Below are positions 8,894 through 17,709 of a stretch of 64,000 bases of DNA, piece after piece. Numbering within the stretch: position 1 is the stretch's first letter; every line of letters begins with the position of its first letter. The translations under genes were made by a program, and so were the position numbers. The stretch is from G965267605 sp965267605. GTDB taxonomy: Bacteria; Bacteroidota; Bacteroidia; Flavobacteriales_E; Vicingaceae. The DNA is taken from the NCBI GenBank assembly GCA_965267605.1, contig OZ254088.1, positions 3,286,001-3,350,000 of the forward strand, read 5' to 3'. Under the pieces are notes generated by a model, which did no database searches, was not told the DNA's origin, and worked only from the letters and a program-made list of their open reading frames with translations.

Positions 8894-9413
8894 CCTTGAT
8901 CAAATAGAAGTGTGTTGTTCGATCATATCCGCTTCCTTCAACCGGGGTGCACAGTATATGTTCAGCATTAAGTCCAAGCTGAAACCGGTTTTGAGGTGTG
9001 AATATGTATCCGGGAGAGAAATTGGAGTTGTACGGAGACATAACGTTATGGATGTCTGGATGAACAGTTAAAAGCAGTGGTTGCGTAACCGGAGGAAGGA
9101 GTGTTTGTTCAATTTCAAGGTTCAGAGTAGAAGCTTGTTTGTCGCCATCCTCAATGCTCCACGTAATCGGAAACGTTGTTCCGTCAAAGTCATACGTGCC
9201 CGTACCTCCAGCCTCAAAAGTGAGCGTACCCAATGTTGTATACAACACATCATCGATTGCGATCCCGTAACTGTATTGAACCGCGTAATTCGTTACAGTC
9301 CAACTTCCGGTGCTTATTTCCTTTTCCAACCACTCGAACTTTTTCTGCTTCGTGCATGAACATAAAAGCGCAAGGATCAACAGGGCCGATATGGAAAGGA
9401 GCTTACTTTTCAA
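8880..9413 (-). CDS. Small lipoprotein of unknown function
   Basis: A 177-residue protein with a lipoprotein signal (LLCSC, Cys20) followed by TKQKK. The mature region is rich in beta strands and contains SWTVTNYAVQYSYG and a central GTYDFDGTTFPITWSIEDGD. This pattern resembles lipocalin-like domains common in Bacteroidota lipoproteins. No catalytic motif is seen. It lies between the M48 protease (11-bp overlap) and the barrel gene (14-bp overlap). Confidence 0.75.
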   Translation of the reverse strand: MKSKLLSISALLILALLCSCTKQKKFEWLEKEISTGSWTVTNYAVQYSYGIAIDDVLYTTLGTLTFEAGGTGTYDFDGTTFPITWSIEDGDKQASTLNLEIEQTLLPPVTQPLLLTVHPDIHNVMSPYNSNFSPGYIFTPQNRFQLGLNAEHILCTPVEGSGYDRTTHFYLIKDETN

Positions 9414-11445
9414 TCGATTTCAACTTTAACATGTTATAGTACACCGATGTGGATAGGCTGGCCTTTGAGTCCTTCATCTTCATGTAATGGTAGTCATCAT
9501 AAATGCGCTTGTGCTTATCGATATCATACACCGAAACAACATTGATGGCCTCGTACTGTGGCTTGATCAAATACCATAACCCAAAGGGCAACGTAGGATA
9601 AACAACAATGGTGATAATCAATACTGTATATGCATCTGCACCCTTTTTTACGTGTACGGATGCGCCTCCAATAACAGAGATGAACTCTGTACCGTACCTT
9701 TTCTTTAATGCTTGTATGGGCTCATCATCAAAGGGAAGCAGCTCAACTCCGTGCTGTGAGTTCCAGTAGGTTTGATCCAGGTAATTCTTAAGTACTGCAA
9801 GATCTCTGAACTTCTGTTCGTCTTCCGCTTTGAGATAATATGGGGAAAGGATCTCCATCTCCATTCCAACCCTTTGCCCACTTTCTGCAATCAAACTATT
9901 GTATCCAATCAACGTCTTTTCAGAAGCGATGAATTTGGTTGGGTTCGATTTTCTCATGTCCAGTTTAACGTAGAATGGATCAACCACCAGGAGCTTACCT
10001 ATTTTGCCACCACCAGTAGTCTTCTTAGACATTTTGATTTCGATGGTGTCTTCCACATACTTGGTCTCCAACCATTTTTTATATGTGCCATTTGACCGCA
10101 CATCACTATAAACTCCAGCGAGGTAATTGAGCACGGAATCTTCTTTACCCGTATCGATATTCTCGTAGGGCATATTCCAGTTCATACCAATCTGGGCAAT
10201 GGTATGTTGCAGGTATTTGTCGTTCTGACCATTCAAATTAGCGTTGTACGATATGGCCAGCGTAACGATCTCCTCTGTACGCATCTTATCGTATGCGTAA
10301 ATAATGCGCTGCATGCTCTTTGAGTACTTATCGTAATCTGCGGCAATCCTATCAAATCTTCTTGCGGCCTTATAAATAGCGATAGCACACATTGCCTTGC
10401 CGATCAGGCCCCGATGGAATTTGGCCAGTGCTTTATCGGTTCTCGCCTCACTTTCATTGGCTTGTATGGCGAAGAAGAATTGTCGCTCATCCAGTAGCAG
10501 TTGACAAACTTCCTTTCTGGCCGCAACTACAATGTCATTGAACTCATCCGCACTACTGAGGAATTTCTTGCCATCCTTCTTGTCGCCTATCAGTTTGTTT
10601 ACCTTTTCAATGCGATCATCGATTGCTGGGTGACTACTGTACAATTTGTTGTCGTGTGTATGTGGCGGTTGTACCAGGGAGTCTAACCAGTAGTCGGTTG
10701 GAAGTTTGATCTTCCCACTTTCAATCCACGAGAATTCGAATTTCTGATCTCCCCATAAAGGAGAGGGGTCTCTAAGTAACGAAAGTGCAGTGGCGCATTC
10801 CAGCGGATTGTACTCGGAACTCAGGATGTATGTAACACCTTCTTCATCAGCAACAAACTCATTTTCCTGGGAGTATTTTGCCTTTGCAAGCAAGCTCAGG
10901 TTGGTCCCAGACCGTTGTCTGATGTCTTTGTCAATCTTCTTGTTTTCAACATAACGGAGCATGGAGTGGCTTTTAGTGAAGTGCCCAACCTCATGTCCCA
11001 AAATGAAAGCTAACTGTGCTTCATTTTCCATTTTAGCCATCAGTCCAACGGTAATGAAGATCATGCCTTGATCCGTTGCGAAGGCATTCATCGCGCTGGA
11101 TTTCAAGGTGTACACACGAAGCTTTTTCCTTAGGTCGGGTTTATCCTTTAGCAGCTTATCCAGAACTTTGTTGGCGTAGTTCGAAAGAGGATCGCCATAC
11201 ATCACTTTCCCTCCAAGCAACATCTGTCGGAGAAGGTAATTGCTCTCCAGGAAGAATTCCTTCCTTGCTTTTCTGTTCTTTTTGACCTCGCCTAGCTTCT
11301 GTTTGTCCGCGTTGTACTTGTCCGAAAACGTTTCCAGAAAATCACTTGGAATAGCACCTTTGGATACCAAGCGGGTAGTAGATTTCTGCGCGAGGCTTGT
11401 TGCCAGACATAACGCGAATAACAGACAGGTTAGTAAGATTCTCAA
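9403..11445 (-). CDS. Secreted M48-family zinc metalloprotease
   Basis: A 680-residue protein with an N-terminal signal peptide ending SLAQ. It has an M48 peptidase core: the zinc motif H151-E-V-G-H155 within FILGHEVGHFTKSH, and the third ligand region with E196-F-V-A-D200. A long C-terminal region of about 400 residues follows, with a hydrophobic stretch near 605-625 (TVLIITIVVYPTLPFGLWYLI) that may span a membrane. Periplasmic M48 proteases such as BepA act in outer-membrane protein quality control. Here the protease is the first gene of a tightly overlapping set with a lipoprotein, a barrel and a propeller lipoprotein, suggesting a dedicated envelope maturation role. The C-terminal region is unassigned. 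Confidence 0.88.
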   Translation of the reverse strand: MRILLTCLLFALCLATSLAQKSTTRLVSKGAIPSDFLETFSDKYNADKQKLGEVKKNRKARKEFFLESNYLLRQMLLGGKVMYGDPLSNYANKVLDKLLKDKPDLRKKLRVYTLKSSAMNAFATDQGMIFITVGLMAKMENEAQLAFILGHEVGHFTKSHSMLRYVENKKIDKDIRQRSGTNLSLLAKAKYSQENEFVADEEGVTYILSSEYNPLECATALSLLRDPSPLWGDQKFEFSWIESGKIKLPTDYWLDSLVQPPHTHDNKLYSSHPAIDDRIEKVNKLIGDKKDGKKFLSSADEFNDIVVAARKEVCQLLLDERQFFFAIQANESEARTDKALAKFHRGLIGKAMCAIAIYKAARRFDRIAADYDKYSKSMQRIIYAYDKMRTEEIVTLAISYNANLNGQNDKYLQHTIAQIGMNWNMPYENIDTGKEDSVLNYLAGVYSDVRSNGTYKKWLETKYVEDTIEIKMSKKTTGGGKIGKLLVVDPFYVKLDMRKSNPTKFIASEKTLIGYNSLIAESGQRVGMEMEILSPYYLKAEDEQKFRDLAVLKNYLDQTYWNSQHGVELLPFDDEPIQALKKRYGTEFISVIGGASVHVKKGADAYTVLIITIVVYPTLPFGLWYLIKPQYEAINVVSVYDIDKHKRIYDDYHYMKMKDSKASLSTSVYYNMLKLKSIEK

Positions 11446-11571
11446 ATCTCAGCAGATAGATAGGTCTTTGAAAGATAGGCTTTTTATGCATTTAACATGG
11501 GATGCAGAACACAGCAAAGCACGTTCACCTCATGGGGTGAAGATATGTTTGACCACGCGAATCTATGGGAA

Positions 11572-12579
11572 CTAAACAGCTACTGCAGAAGAAACAAGGT
11601 TCTTTTCAACCAGTAGTTCTGCGATCTGAACTGCGTTAGTAGCCGCACCTTTACGCAGGTTATCGGAAACGATCCACATGTCCAACGCATTGTCGGCAGA
11701 TTCATCCCTTCGGATCCTCCCAACAAAAACTTCATCCTTGTTGTGGGCTGTGAGGGGCATCGGGTAAACATTGTTTGCAGGATCGTCTTCGATTACAACG
11801 CCTGGCATTGCAGCAAGTTCGTTCTTTACCTCCTGAAGATCGTACGGCCTTTTCAGTGTTACATTGACCGCTTCGGAATGGCCACCAATAACAGGCACTC
11901 TTACCACAGTAGCAGTAACACGAATAGACTGATCGTTGAAGATCTTACGCGTTTCATTCACGAGCTTCATCTCCTCAGAGGTATATCCATTTTCTTCAAA
12001 GTCTCCACCATGGGGCAGACAATTCATGTCTATCTGGTGAGGATACACACGATCCACTTCTTTACCCTCACGTTCATCTTCCAGTTGCTTTTGTGCAGCA
12101 ACACCTGTACCAGTTACCGACTGATAGGTGGAGATCACCAGGCGATCAATGCCGTATTTTTCCTGTAGTGGGGCAAGCGCTACCACCATTTGTATGGTGG
12201 AACAGTTAGGGTTAGCAATGATCTTGTCATCCTCGGTTAGCTCACTTCCGTTGATTTCAGGAACCACCAATTTCTTATCCGCATGCATACGCCATGCAGA
12301 GGAATTGTCCACTACCACGGTACCAACCTCAGCAAATCGTGGAGCCCATTCCAGTGATGTGGAGCCACCTGCAGAGAGGATCGCGATGTCAGGACGTTTA
12401 GCAACAGCGTCAGCCAGCGAGCAAATAGTATACTGTTTGCCCTTGTATTCGATCTGTTTACCCACAGACCTTTCAGAGGCTACGGGAATCAATTCCGAGA
12501 TCGGGAAGTTTCTTTCTGCGAGAACTTCCAACATTACATTGCCAACCATTCCGGTGGCGCCAACTACTGCAACTTTCAT
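11572..12579 (-). CDS. asd: Aspartate-semialdehyde dehydrogenase
   Basis: Catalyses the NADPH-dependent reduction of aspartyl phosphate to aspartate semialdehyde, the branch point to lysine/diaminopimelate, methionine and threonine. It is 335 residues long, the usual length. It shows the N-terminal dinucleotide-binding motif GATGMVG (7-13), the catalytic Cys126 in ANPNCSTIQ, and the conserved R-V-P-V-I-G-G-H-S-E region near 230. It is monocistronic or first in its unit, divergent from the LTD protein gene. A TAnnTTTG-type element lies about 60 bp upstream. Confidence 0.97.
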   Translation of the reverse strand: MKVAVVGATGMVGNVMLEVLAERNFPISELIPVASERSVGKQIEYKGKQYTICSLADAVAKRPDIAILSAGGSTSLEWAPRFAEVGTVVVDNSSAWRMHADKKLVVPEINGSELTEDDKIIANPNCSTIQMVVALAPLQEKYGIDRLVISTYQSVTGTGVAAQKQLEDEREGKEVDRVYPHQIDMNCLPHGGDFEENGYTSEEMKLVNETRKIFNDQSIRVTATVVRVPVIGGHSEAVNVTLKRPYDLQEVKNELAAMPGVVIEDDPANNVYPMPLTAHNKDEVFVGRIRRDESADNALDMWIVSDNLRKGAATNAVQIAELLVEKNLVSSAVAV

Positions 12580-12637
12580 CGCGTTAAATCATATTGAATG
12601 AATCGTTAATATTATCTGTATCCCAAGCAGGGCGGGG

Positions 12638-12645
12638 CAAAAATA
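12638..12645 (-). promoter_or_regulatory. Candidate -7 element for asd
   Basis: Read on the minus strand this is TATTTTTG, an exact match to the Bacteroidota -7 consensus TAnnTTTG, in the short asd/LTD divergent intergenic region. No convincing -33 TTTG at the right spacing was found, so it is a weak call. Confidence 0.35.
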
Positions 12646-12664
12646 CTATATTTACTATGATATC

Positions 12665-15268
12665 ATGGTCACCTTTCGCACGATATTTCTTACTGTTCTG
12701 GCAGCGGTGCTTTTTAACTCGGTCAACGCACAGTTCGTTGACGACTTCACCGATGGCAACTATACAAGCAATCCGGTATGGACTGGAGAGACTTCCAAAT
12801 TCCAAATCAACGGATCAAATGAACTGTGGTTGAATGCTCCGGCAGCAACCGATGAGGGCATGTTGACAACGGCTAGCCAGGCTGTGCGAAATGCTTCATG
12901 GGAGTTCTATTGCAGATTAGGGTTTAACCCATCGTCCAGTAACCAGGCATTTGTATATCTCATGGCAGACAATGCCAATTTGAAGGGATCACTCAATGGT
13001 TACTACGTTCGGATTGGAAATACTGCTGATGAGATTTCTCTTTATAGACAGGATGGAGGAACCAGTACGAAGATTATTGACGGAAGAGATAAGAGCGTGG
13101 ACCTTGGAACAGTGAACTTGCGTGTTCGTGTTACCAGAGATTCTGTGGGCAACTGGGATCTGATGCGCGACACGATTGGTGGTACAGCATTTATTTCCGA
13201 AGGTACCGTTCAGGATCAGACGCATACGAACTCTAGCTTCTTTGGTGTGAACTGTGATTATACCTCAACACGCTCTGCGTTGTTCTTCTTCGATGATTTC
13301 AATGTAACCGGTACACCGTATCTGGACACAACTAAGCCACTGGTGGATTCGCTGACGTTGATTTCCACCACTCAGCTGGATGTCTATTTCTCGGAAGATG
13401 TTTCCTTGCCTACCTCCCAAACGTTGGGTAATTATTCTGTGAATGCGGGAATTGGGACCTCAACTGTAGCCACGCGGGATGCAGCGGATTCTTCACTCGT
13501 ACATCTAACATTTGGATCTGCTTTTGTGAATGGTCAGCCCTATGTATTGACGGTGTCAGGTGTAAGTGACAATCCTGGAAATGTAATGGTTACGCAAAAC
13601 CTGCCCTTTATTTATTTCGTTGCCGATACAGCGCAGGCAAGTGACGTTGTCATTAACGAGTTTATGGCCGACCCGTCTCCGGTGGTGGGCTTACCGGATG
13701 CGGAATATGTCGAACTCTTTAATGCCTCCAATAAAATCTTTGATCTGAATGGCTGGCAGTTCTCCGATGGAGGAACACCCGTTACGCTTCCAACCTTTGT
13801 ATTGCTGCCGGATAGTGTAGTTCTGCTGATCGATGATAGCGATACAGCAGCATTTGCAGGATATCCAAATGTGCTGGTGATGAGTAGTTTGCCCGCCTTG
13901 AACAATGGCGGTGACCCCCTTGATCTGAGAGACAATTTTGGAACGTTGATAGATGCGGCAACATACGATCTTACATGGTACCAGGATGCAAACAAAGATG
14001 ATGGGGGCTATAGCCTCGAGCGCATAAATCCTTATCTGAAATGTTCAAGCAACGCCAACTGGCGAGCCAGCAATGACGTTTCTGGAGGTACCCCTGGAAT
14101 GTATAATTCTGTGTACAGCAACACTCCAGATACCCAAGGGCCTAGCATGAATGCAGTTACGGTTAACAACTCTTTGCAGATTACCGTTGGCTTCAACGAA
14201 CCTTTGGATTCAGCCTCCATTTACAGTGCCGTTTGGTCAGTGAACAATGGAATCTCGGTGGTGCTGGTTAATGCACAAATACCTGCTTATACAGATGTTA
14301 CTTTAACGCTTAATCCAGCACTGTCCTATAATACGTTGTATGAGGTATCTGTAACCGGACTAACGGATTGCTCCGGAAATGCTGTGGTCGTTAACAAAAT
14401 GAACTTCGTGTTACCTGAAGCGGGTGCGCCAGGAGACATCATTATCAACGAGGTGTTATTTGACCCCAGAACAGGTGGTGATGACTTTGTGGAAATATAT
14501 AACAACACTGATAAGTACATAGATTTAAATAATTGGAAAATAGCCAACTATGATCATAAGAATGATACGATAGATAATGTTGAGACTATTCCGGTGCAAG
14601 TAGTGTTGAAACCACATGATTTTCTGGTTCTAACTGAAGATTCTGCCAACATCAAGGACGAATACCCCCAATCGATTGCAGGAAAGTTCTATCAGATTGG
14701 TAACCTACCTTCTTACAACAATGATTCAGGCAATGTAATTCTATTGAACCGGGGAGATACCGTATCCGACCGTTTCAACTATAACGAAGACATGCATTTC
14801 CCGTTGTTGGTCGAAACAGAAGGTGTTACCCTTGAACGTGTGGATTACAACAGACCTACCGCAGATAATACGAATTGGCATTCCGCTTCGGAGCAAGCTC
14901 TGTGGGCCACACCGGGATTTGAAAACTCCCAGTATGCTCCGGTGGGCAGTACAAGTATGCTAACCACCACACCTGAGATATTCTCTCCAGACAATGACGG
15001 GGTTGATGATGTACTGACAATATCCTATGACCTTGGGAAAGAGGGATATGTTGGTTCCTTCAGCATCTTTGATCCCAATGGTAGAATGATCCGGGAGCTG
15101 GTTAACAACGATCTGCTAGGTGTAACCGGAAGCGTAAGTTGGGATGGCATTCGAGACGACAAGACGAAAGCCAGGATCGGCATCTACATTATCTATTTCG
15201 AAGCCTTCGATACGGCAGGCAAAGTGATCAAAGAAAAGATCAGCTGTGTGCTGGCTGGTAAACTATAA
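12665..15268 (+). CDS. Large secreted protein with two lamin-tail domains
   Basis: An 867-residue protein with a signal peptide ending VNA-QFVDD. Domains by inspection: an N-terminal lectin/laminin-G-like region (22-215), an SbsA-type Ig-like domain (about 224-320), a lamin-tail domain (about 325-455; VINEFMADPSP, YVELFNAS, DLNGWQFSD), a second Ig-like domain (490-585), a second lamin-tail domain (590-735; IINEVLFDP, FVEIYNNT, DLNNWKIAN) and a C-terminal FlgD-like domain (770-867; IFSPDNDGVDD, G-I-Y-I-I-Y-F). Such proteins are exported and usually found at the cell surface. The C-terminus is not a clear T9SS type A domain. The propeller gene starts 12 bp downstream and is probably co-transcribed. 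Confidence 0.85.
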   Translation: MVTFRTIFLTVLAAVLFNSVNAQFVDDFTDGNYTSNPVWTGETSKFQINGSNELWLNAPAATDEGMLTTASQAVRNASWEFYCRLGFNPSSSNQAFVYLMADNANLKGSLNGYYVRIGNTADEISLYRQDGGTSTKIIDGRDKSVDLGTVNLRVRVTRDSVGNWDLMRDTIGGTAFISEGTVQDQTHTNSSFFGVNCDYTSTRSALFFFDDFNVTGTPYLDTTKPLVDSLTLISTTQLDVYFSEDVSLPTSQTLGNYSVNAGIGTSTVATRDAADSSLVHLTFGSAFVNGQPYVLTVSGVSDNPGNVMVTQNLPFIYFVADTAQASDVVINEFMADPSPVVGLPDAEYVELFNASNKIFDLNGWQFSDGGTPVTLPTFVLLPDSVVLLIDDSDTAAFAGYPNVLVMSSLPALNNGGDPLDLRDNFGTLIDAATYDLTWYQDANKDDGGYSLERINPYLKCSSNANWRASNDVSGGTPGMYNSVYSNTPDTQGPSMNAVTVNNSLQITVGFNEPLDSASIYSAVWSVNNGISVVLVNAQIPAYTDVTLTLNPALSYNTLYEVSVTGLTDCSGNAVVVNKMNFVLPEAGAPGDIIINEVLFDPRTGGDDFVEIYNNTDKYIDLNNWKIANYDHKNDTIDNVETIPVQVVLKPHDFLVLTEDSANIKDEYPQSIAGKFYQIGNLPSYNNDSGNVILLNRGDTVSDRFNYNEDMHFPLLVETEGVTLERVDYNRPTADNTNWHSASEQALWATPGFENSQYAPVGSTSMLTTTPEIFSPDNDGVDDVLTISYDLGKEGYVGSFSIFDPNGRMIRELVNNDLLGVTGSVSWDGIRDDKTKARIGIYIIYFEAFDTAGKVIKEKISCVLAGKL

Positions 15269-15280
15269 AACCGTTACCAA

Positions 15281-16789
15281 ATGCGATTTTTCCTAATCCT
15301 AATTACTTACATCTCTGGGTATACGTTGTGCTACGGCCAAACCTGGAATCAAATCGGGTCAGATATAGATGGTGAAGCAGCGAACGACAGATGTGGGCAA
15401 TCTGTAGCCATCAGTGGAGATGGTAGTATTGTTGCAATAGGGGCAAACGCAAATAATGGAACTGGTCCATCATCGGGTCATGTCCGGGTCTTTAGAAATA
15501 TTGGTGGAGTATGGGTGCAACAGGGTAGTGATATTGACGGAGAGCATCCTGGAGATAACTCTGGATATTCAGTTGCTTTAAGCGAGGACGGAACAATCGT
15601 GGCAATTGGGAGTAACGCCAATGATGATTCAGGTAACAAAGCGGGACAGGTTCAAGTATTTAGGTATGTAACTGGAAACTGGATTCAGTATGGTAACGAT
15701 ATGGAAGGTGAGCGGTTTGATGACGAATCAGGCACTTCTGTCGCTCTGAGCGCAGATGGTTTAACTGTAGCTGTAGGTGCACCTTATGCAGATAGTTCCG
15801 GAGGTCAACTAAACCACGGACATGTCCGTGTCTATAGGTATACTGCTGGTACTTGGATTCAGCAAGGTCAGGACATTGATGGCGAAAGGGCAATGGATTT
15901 TTCTGGGGTCTCAGTGGATTTAAATAGGACCGGTACTGTAGTAGTTATTGGGGCGCAAGGAAATGATGGGAATGGAGTTGGAGCTGGACATGCAAGAGTT
16001 TTTGAATTTGTTAGTAATTCATGGATTCAAGTTGGGGGTGATATAGATGGTGAATACGCAGGCGACAATTCTGGACTTGGGGTTACCATAGCCGCAGACA
16101 GCATGGTGGTGGCAGTTGGAAGTGTGCATAATTCAGATAACGGTGGACATGCTGGAAGTACTCGAGTCTATAAATTGATAAGTAATAATTGGGTCCAAAT
16201 GGGGTCTGATATTGATGGGGGAGGTCCAGGAGAGCGATCTGGGGAATCTGTTTCGTTAACTGCAGATGGAACAAGAATTGCGATTGGAGCGCCATCAAAC
16301 AGCTGTGGTGCTCTTGCTTCCGGTAACGTTAGAGTGTTTGATTTTTTAGCAGGCACATGGCAACAGGTTGCCAATGACATGTGTGGTGAAGGCGCCAACG
16401 ATCATTCCGGTCAGGCATGTGCGATTAGTCTTGATGGAACAACCGTGATTAGTGGTGCGCGCCAGAATACAGGCGCATTTTCATATTCTGGACATGCAAG
16501 GGTTTATGGATTAGGTGTTGGATCCGGGCAAAATGAGAAACTGATGCACGGTAATCGTCTTGCTGTTTTCCCAAATCCAGTGGGCAATTCATTCCATTTG
16601 CTTCATGGCCCTAATAGAAGTATCAAAGCAGTTCATCTGTACAGTACTCAGGGAAAAGAACTACCAGTATCATTTAGTTCGCACCTCGGAGTTGTTAAAA
16701 TTCCGCCCGAAACAAGATCAGGTGCATATCTACTGAAAGTTGTTTTTGATGATGGACAATCGCAGAGCAAAATTATTGTGGCCAAGTAA
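15281..16789 (+). CDS. Seven-repeat beta-propeller protein with T9SS sorting domain
   Basis: A 502-residue secreted protein (signal peptide ending CYG-Q). It contains seven consecutive units of about 55 residues, each built as W-h-Q-x-G-x-D-I-D-G-E, then S-G-x-S-V-A-h-S-x-D-G-x-h-V-A-h-G, then G-H-h-R-V-a-r. One unit per blade gives a seven-bladed propeller of FG-GAP-like type, with Asp-rich loops that may bind calcium. The last ~80 residues are a T9SS type A sorting domain (LAVFPNPVGNSF ... GAYLLKVVFDD ... KIIVAK), so the product is probably secreted or surface-anchored. It starts 12 bp after the LTD gene and ends before a hairpin terminator. Confidence 0.88.
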   Translation: MRFFLILITYISGYTLCYGQTWNQIGSDIDGEAANDRCGQSVAISGDGSIVAIGANANNGTGPSSGHVRVFRNIGGVWVQQGSDIDGEHPGDNSGYSVALSEDGTIVAIGSNANDDSGNKAGQVQVFRYVTGNWIQYGNDMEGERFDDESGTSVALSADGLTVAVGAPYADSSGGQLNHGHVRVYRYTAGTWIQQGQDIDGERAMDFSGVSVDLNRTGTVVVIGAQGNDGNGVGAGHARVFEFVSNSWIQVGGDIDGEYAGDNSGLGVTIAADSMVVAVGSVHNSDNGGHAGSTRVYKLISNNWVQMGSDIDGGGPGERSGESVSLTADGTRIAIGAPSNSCGALASGNVRVFDFLAGTWQQVANDMCGEGANDHSGQACAISLDGTTVISGARQNTGAFSYSGHARVYGLGVGSGQNEKLMHGNRLAVFPNPVGNSFHLLHGPNRSIKAVHLYSTQGKELPVSFSSHLGVVKIPPETRSGAYLLKVVFDDGQSQSKIIVAK

Positions 16790-16805
16790 GGATTCCTTTA
16801 ATGCC

Positions 16806-16824
16806 GCTGGATTCTCCAGCTTTT
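16806..16824 (+). terminator. Intrinsic terminator after the propeller gene
   Basis: A six-base-pair GC-rich stem, GCTGGA and TCCAGC, separated by TTC and followed by TTTT. It lies 17 bp after the stop at 16789 and before the AraC-family gene. Short but well formed. Confidence 0.6.
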
Positions 16825-16851
16825 GGCCTACGATCTCCGTAACTTTAAGCT

Positions 16852-17709
16852 ATGTCGGAGCAACTCATTCCAATTCACAATTTCTCAAAAGATGACGAGG
16901 AAAGTATCGACTTTAAGTTCATCAAACTTGAGACCCGTACCGATTACGATAGCTCCGTAGCACATCGGCACAATTATTATGAGATCTTCATTTTCACCAA
17001 AGGTGGTGGAACCCACGCAGTAGATTTTTCCACCTTTGAGATCGCAGATAGAAGCGTGCACTTTGTTTCTCCCGGGCAAGTCCATAAGGTGGCCCGCGAA
17101 CCGGATTCCTTCGGACACATCATTCTCTTCAGTCGGGAGTTTTTCTACAGCAATAGCATGGACCGGGGGAGTTTGTTTGATATTCCCTTCTTGAACAATG
17201 GAACCAACGAACCTATCCTCAATTTCGAGGAAGGGGAGTTTGAGCAAGTTGAGGCCTTAGCCGAACAAATCCGAACGGAGTTTGAAAGCGCTGAAACCCA
17301 TAAGGAAGAGGCGCTTCAGTCTTATTTAAATCTCTTGCTTCTTCAATGCAAAAGGAAATTTGATGACGCTGGTAAACGGGAACTTTATGATTCCACCTTT
17401 CAGCAATTCCGTGCTATGCTTGAAGAGAAATTTGATTCGATGCATTTCGTATCAGATTACGCTTCTGAATTGGGTGTTACTGAGAAACAACTCTCTGCGA
17501 TTACACAAAAAGCAATTGGTGTGTCAGCACTTCAACTGATCCATCAGCGGATCATCCTGGAAGCCAAAAGATTGCTCAACCACTCAGATCACTCTATTAA
17601 GGAGATCGCGTTTTTCCTTCACTTTGATGACCCCTCCCATTTTGGGAAGTTTTTCAAATCCAAGGTTGGGGCTACCCCTGCTGAGTTTAGAGCAGCAAAG
17701 ACTACTTGA
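16852..17709 (+). CDS. AraC-family transcriptional regulator
   Basis: A 285-residue protein. The N-terminal half is a cupin-type sensor domain (HRHNYYEIFIFTKGGGTHAVDF, VHFVSPGQVHKV). The C-terminal ~95 residues form the double helix-turn-helix DNA-binding domain (ASELGVTEKQLSAITQKAIG and IKEIAFFLHFDDPSHFGKFF). The architecture matches AraC/XylS regulators that sense small molecules. No target operon is obvious; its convergent neighbour overlaps by 8 bp at the 3' end. Confidence 0.93.
   Translation: MSEQLIPIHNFSKDDEESIDFKFIKLETRTDYDSSVAHRHNYYEIFIFTKGGGTHAVDFSTFEIADRSVHFVSPGQVHKVAREPDSFGHIILFSREFFYSNSMDRGSLFDIPFLNNGTNEPILNFEEGEFEQVEALAEQIRTEFESAETHKEEALQSYLNLLLLQCKRKFDDAGKRELYDSTFQQFRAMLEEKFDSMHFVSDYASELGVTEKQLSAITQKAIGVSALQLIHQRIILEAKRLLNHSDHSIKEIAFFLHFDDPSHFGKFFKSKVGATPAEFRAAKTT

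Noticed and set aside
11524..11541. TTCACC/GGTGAA hairpin between asd and the M48 gene
   Set aside because: Short stem without a U-tract in either direction; too weak to call a terminator.
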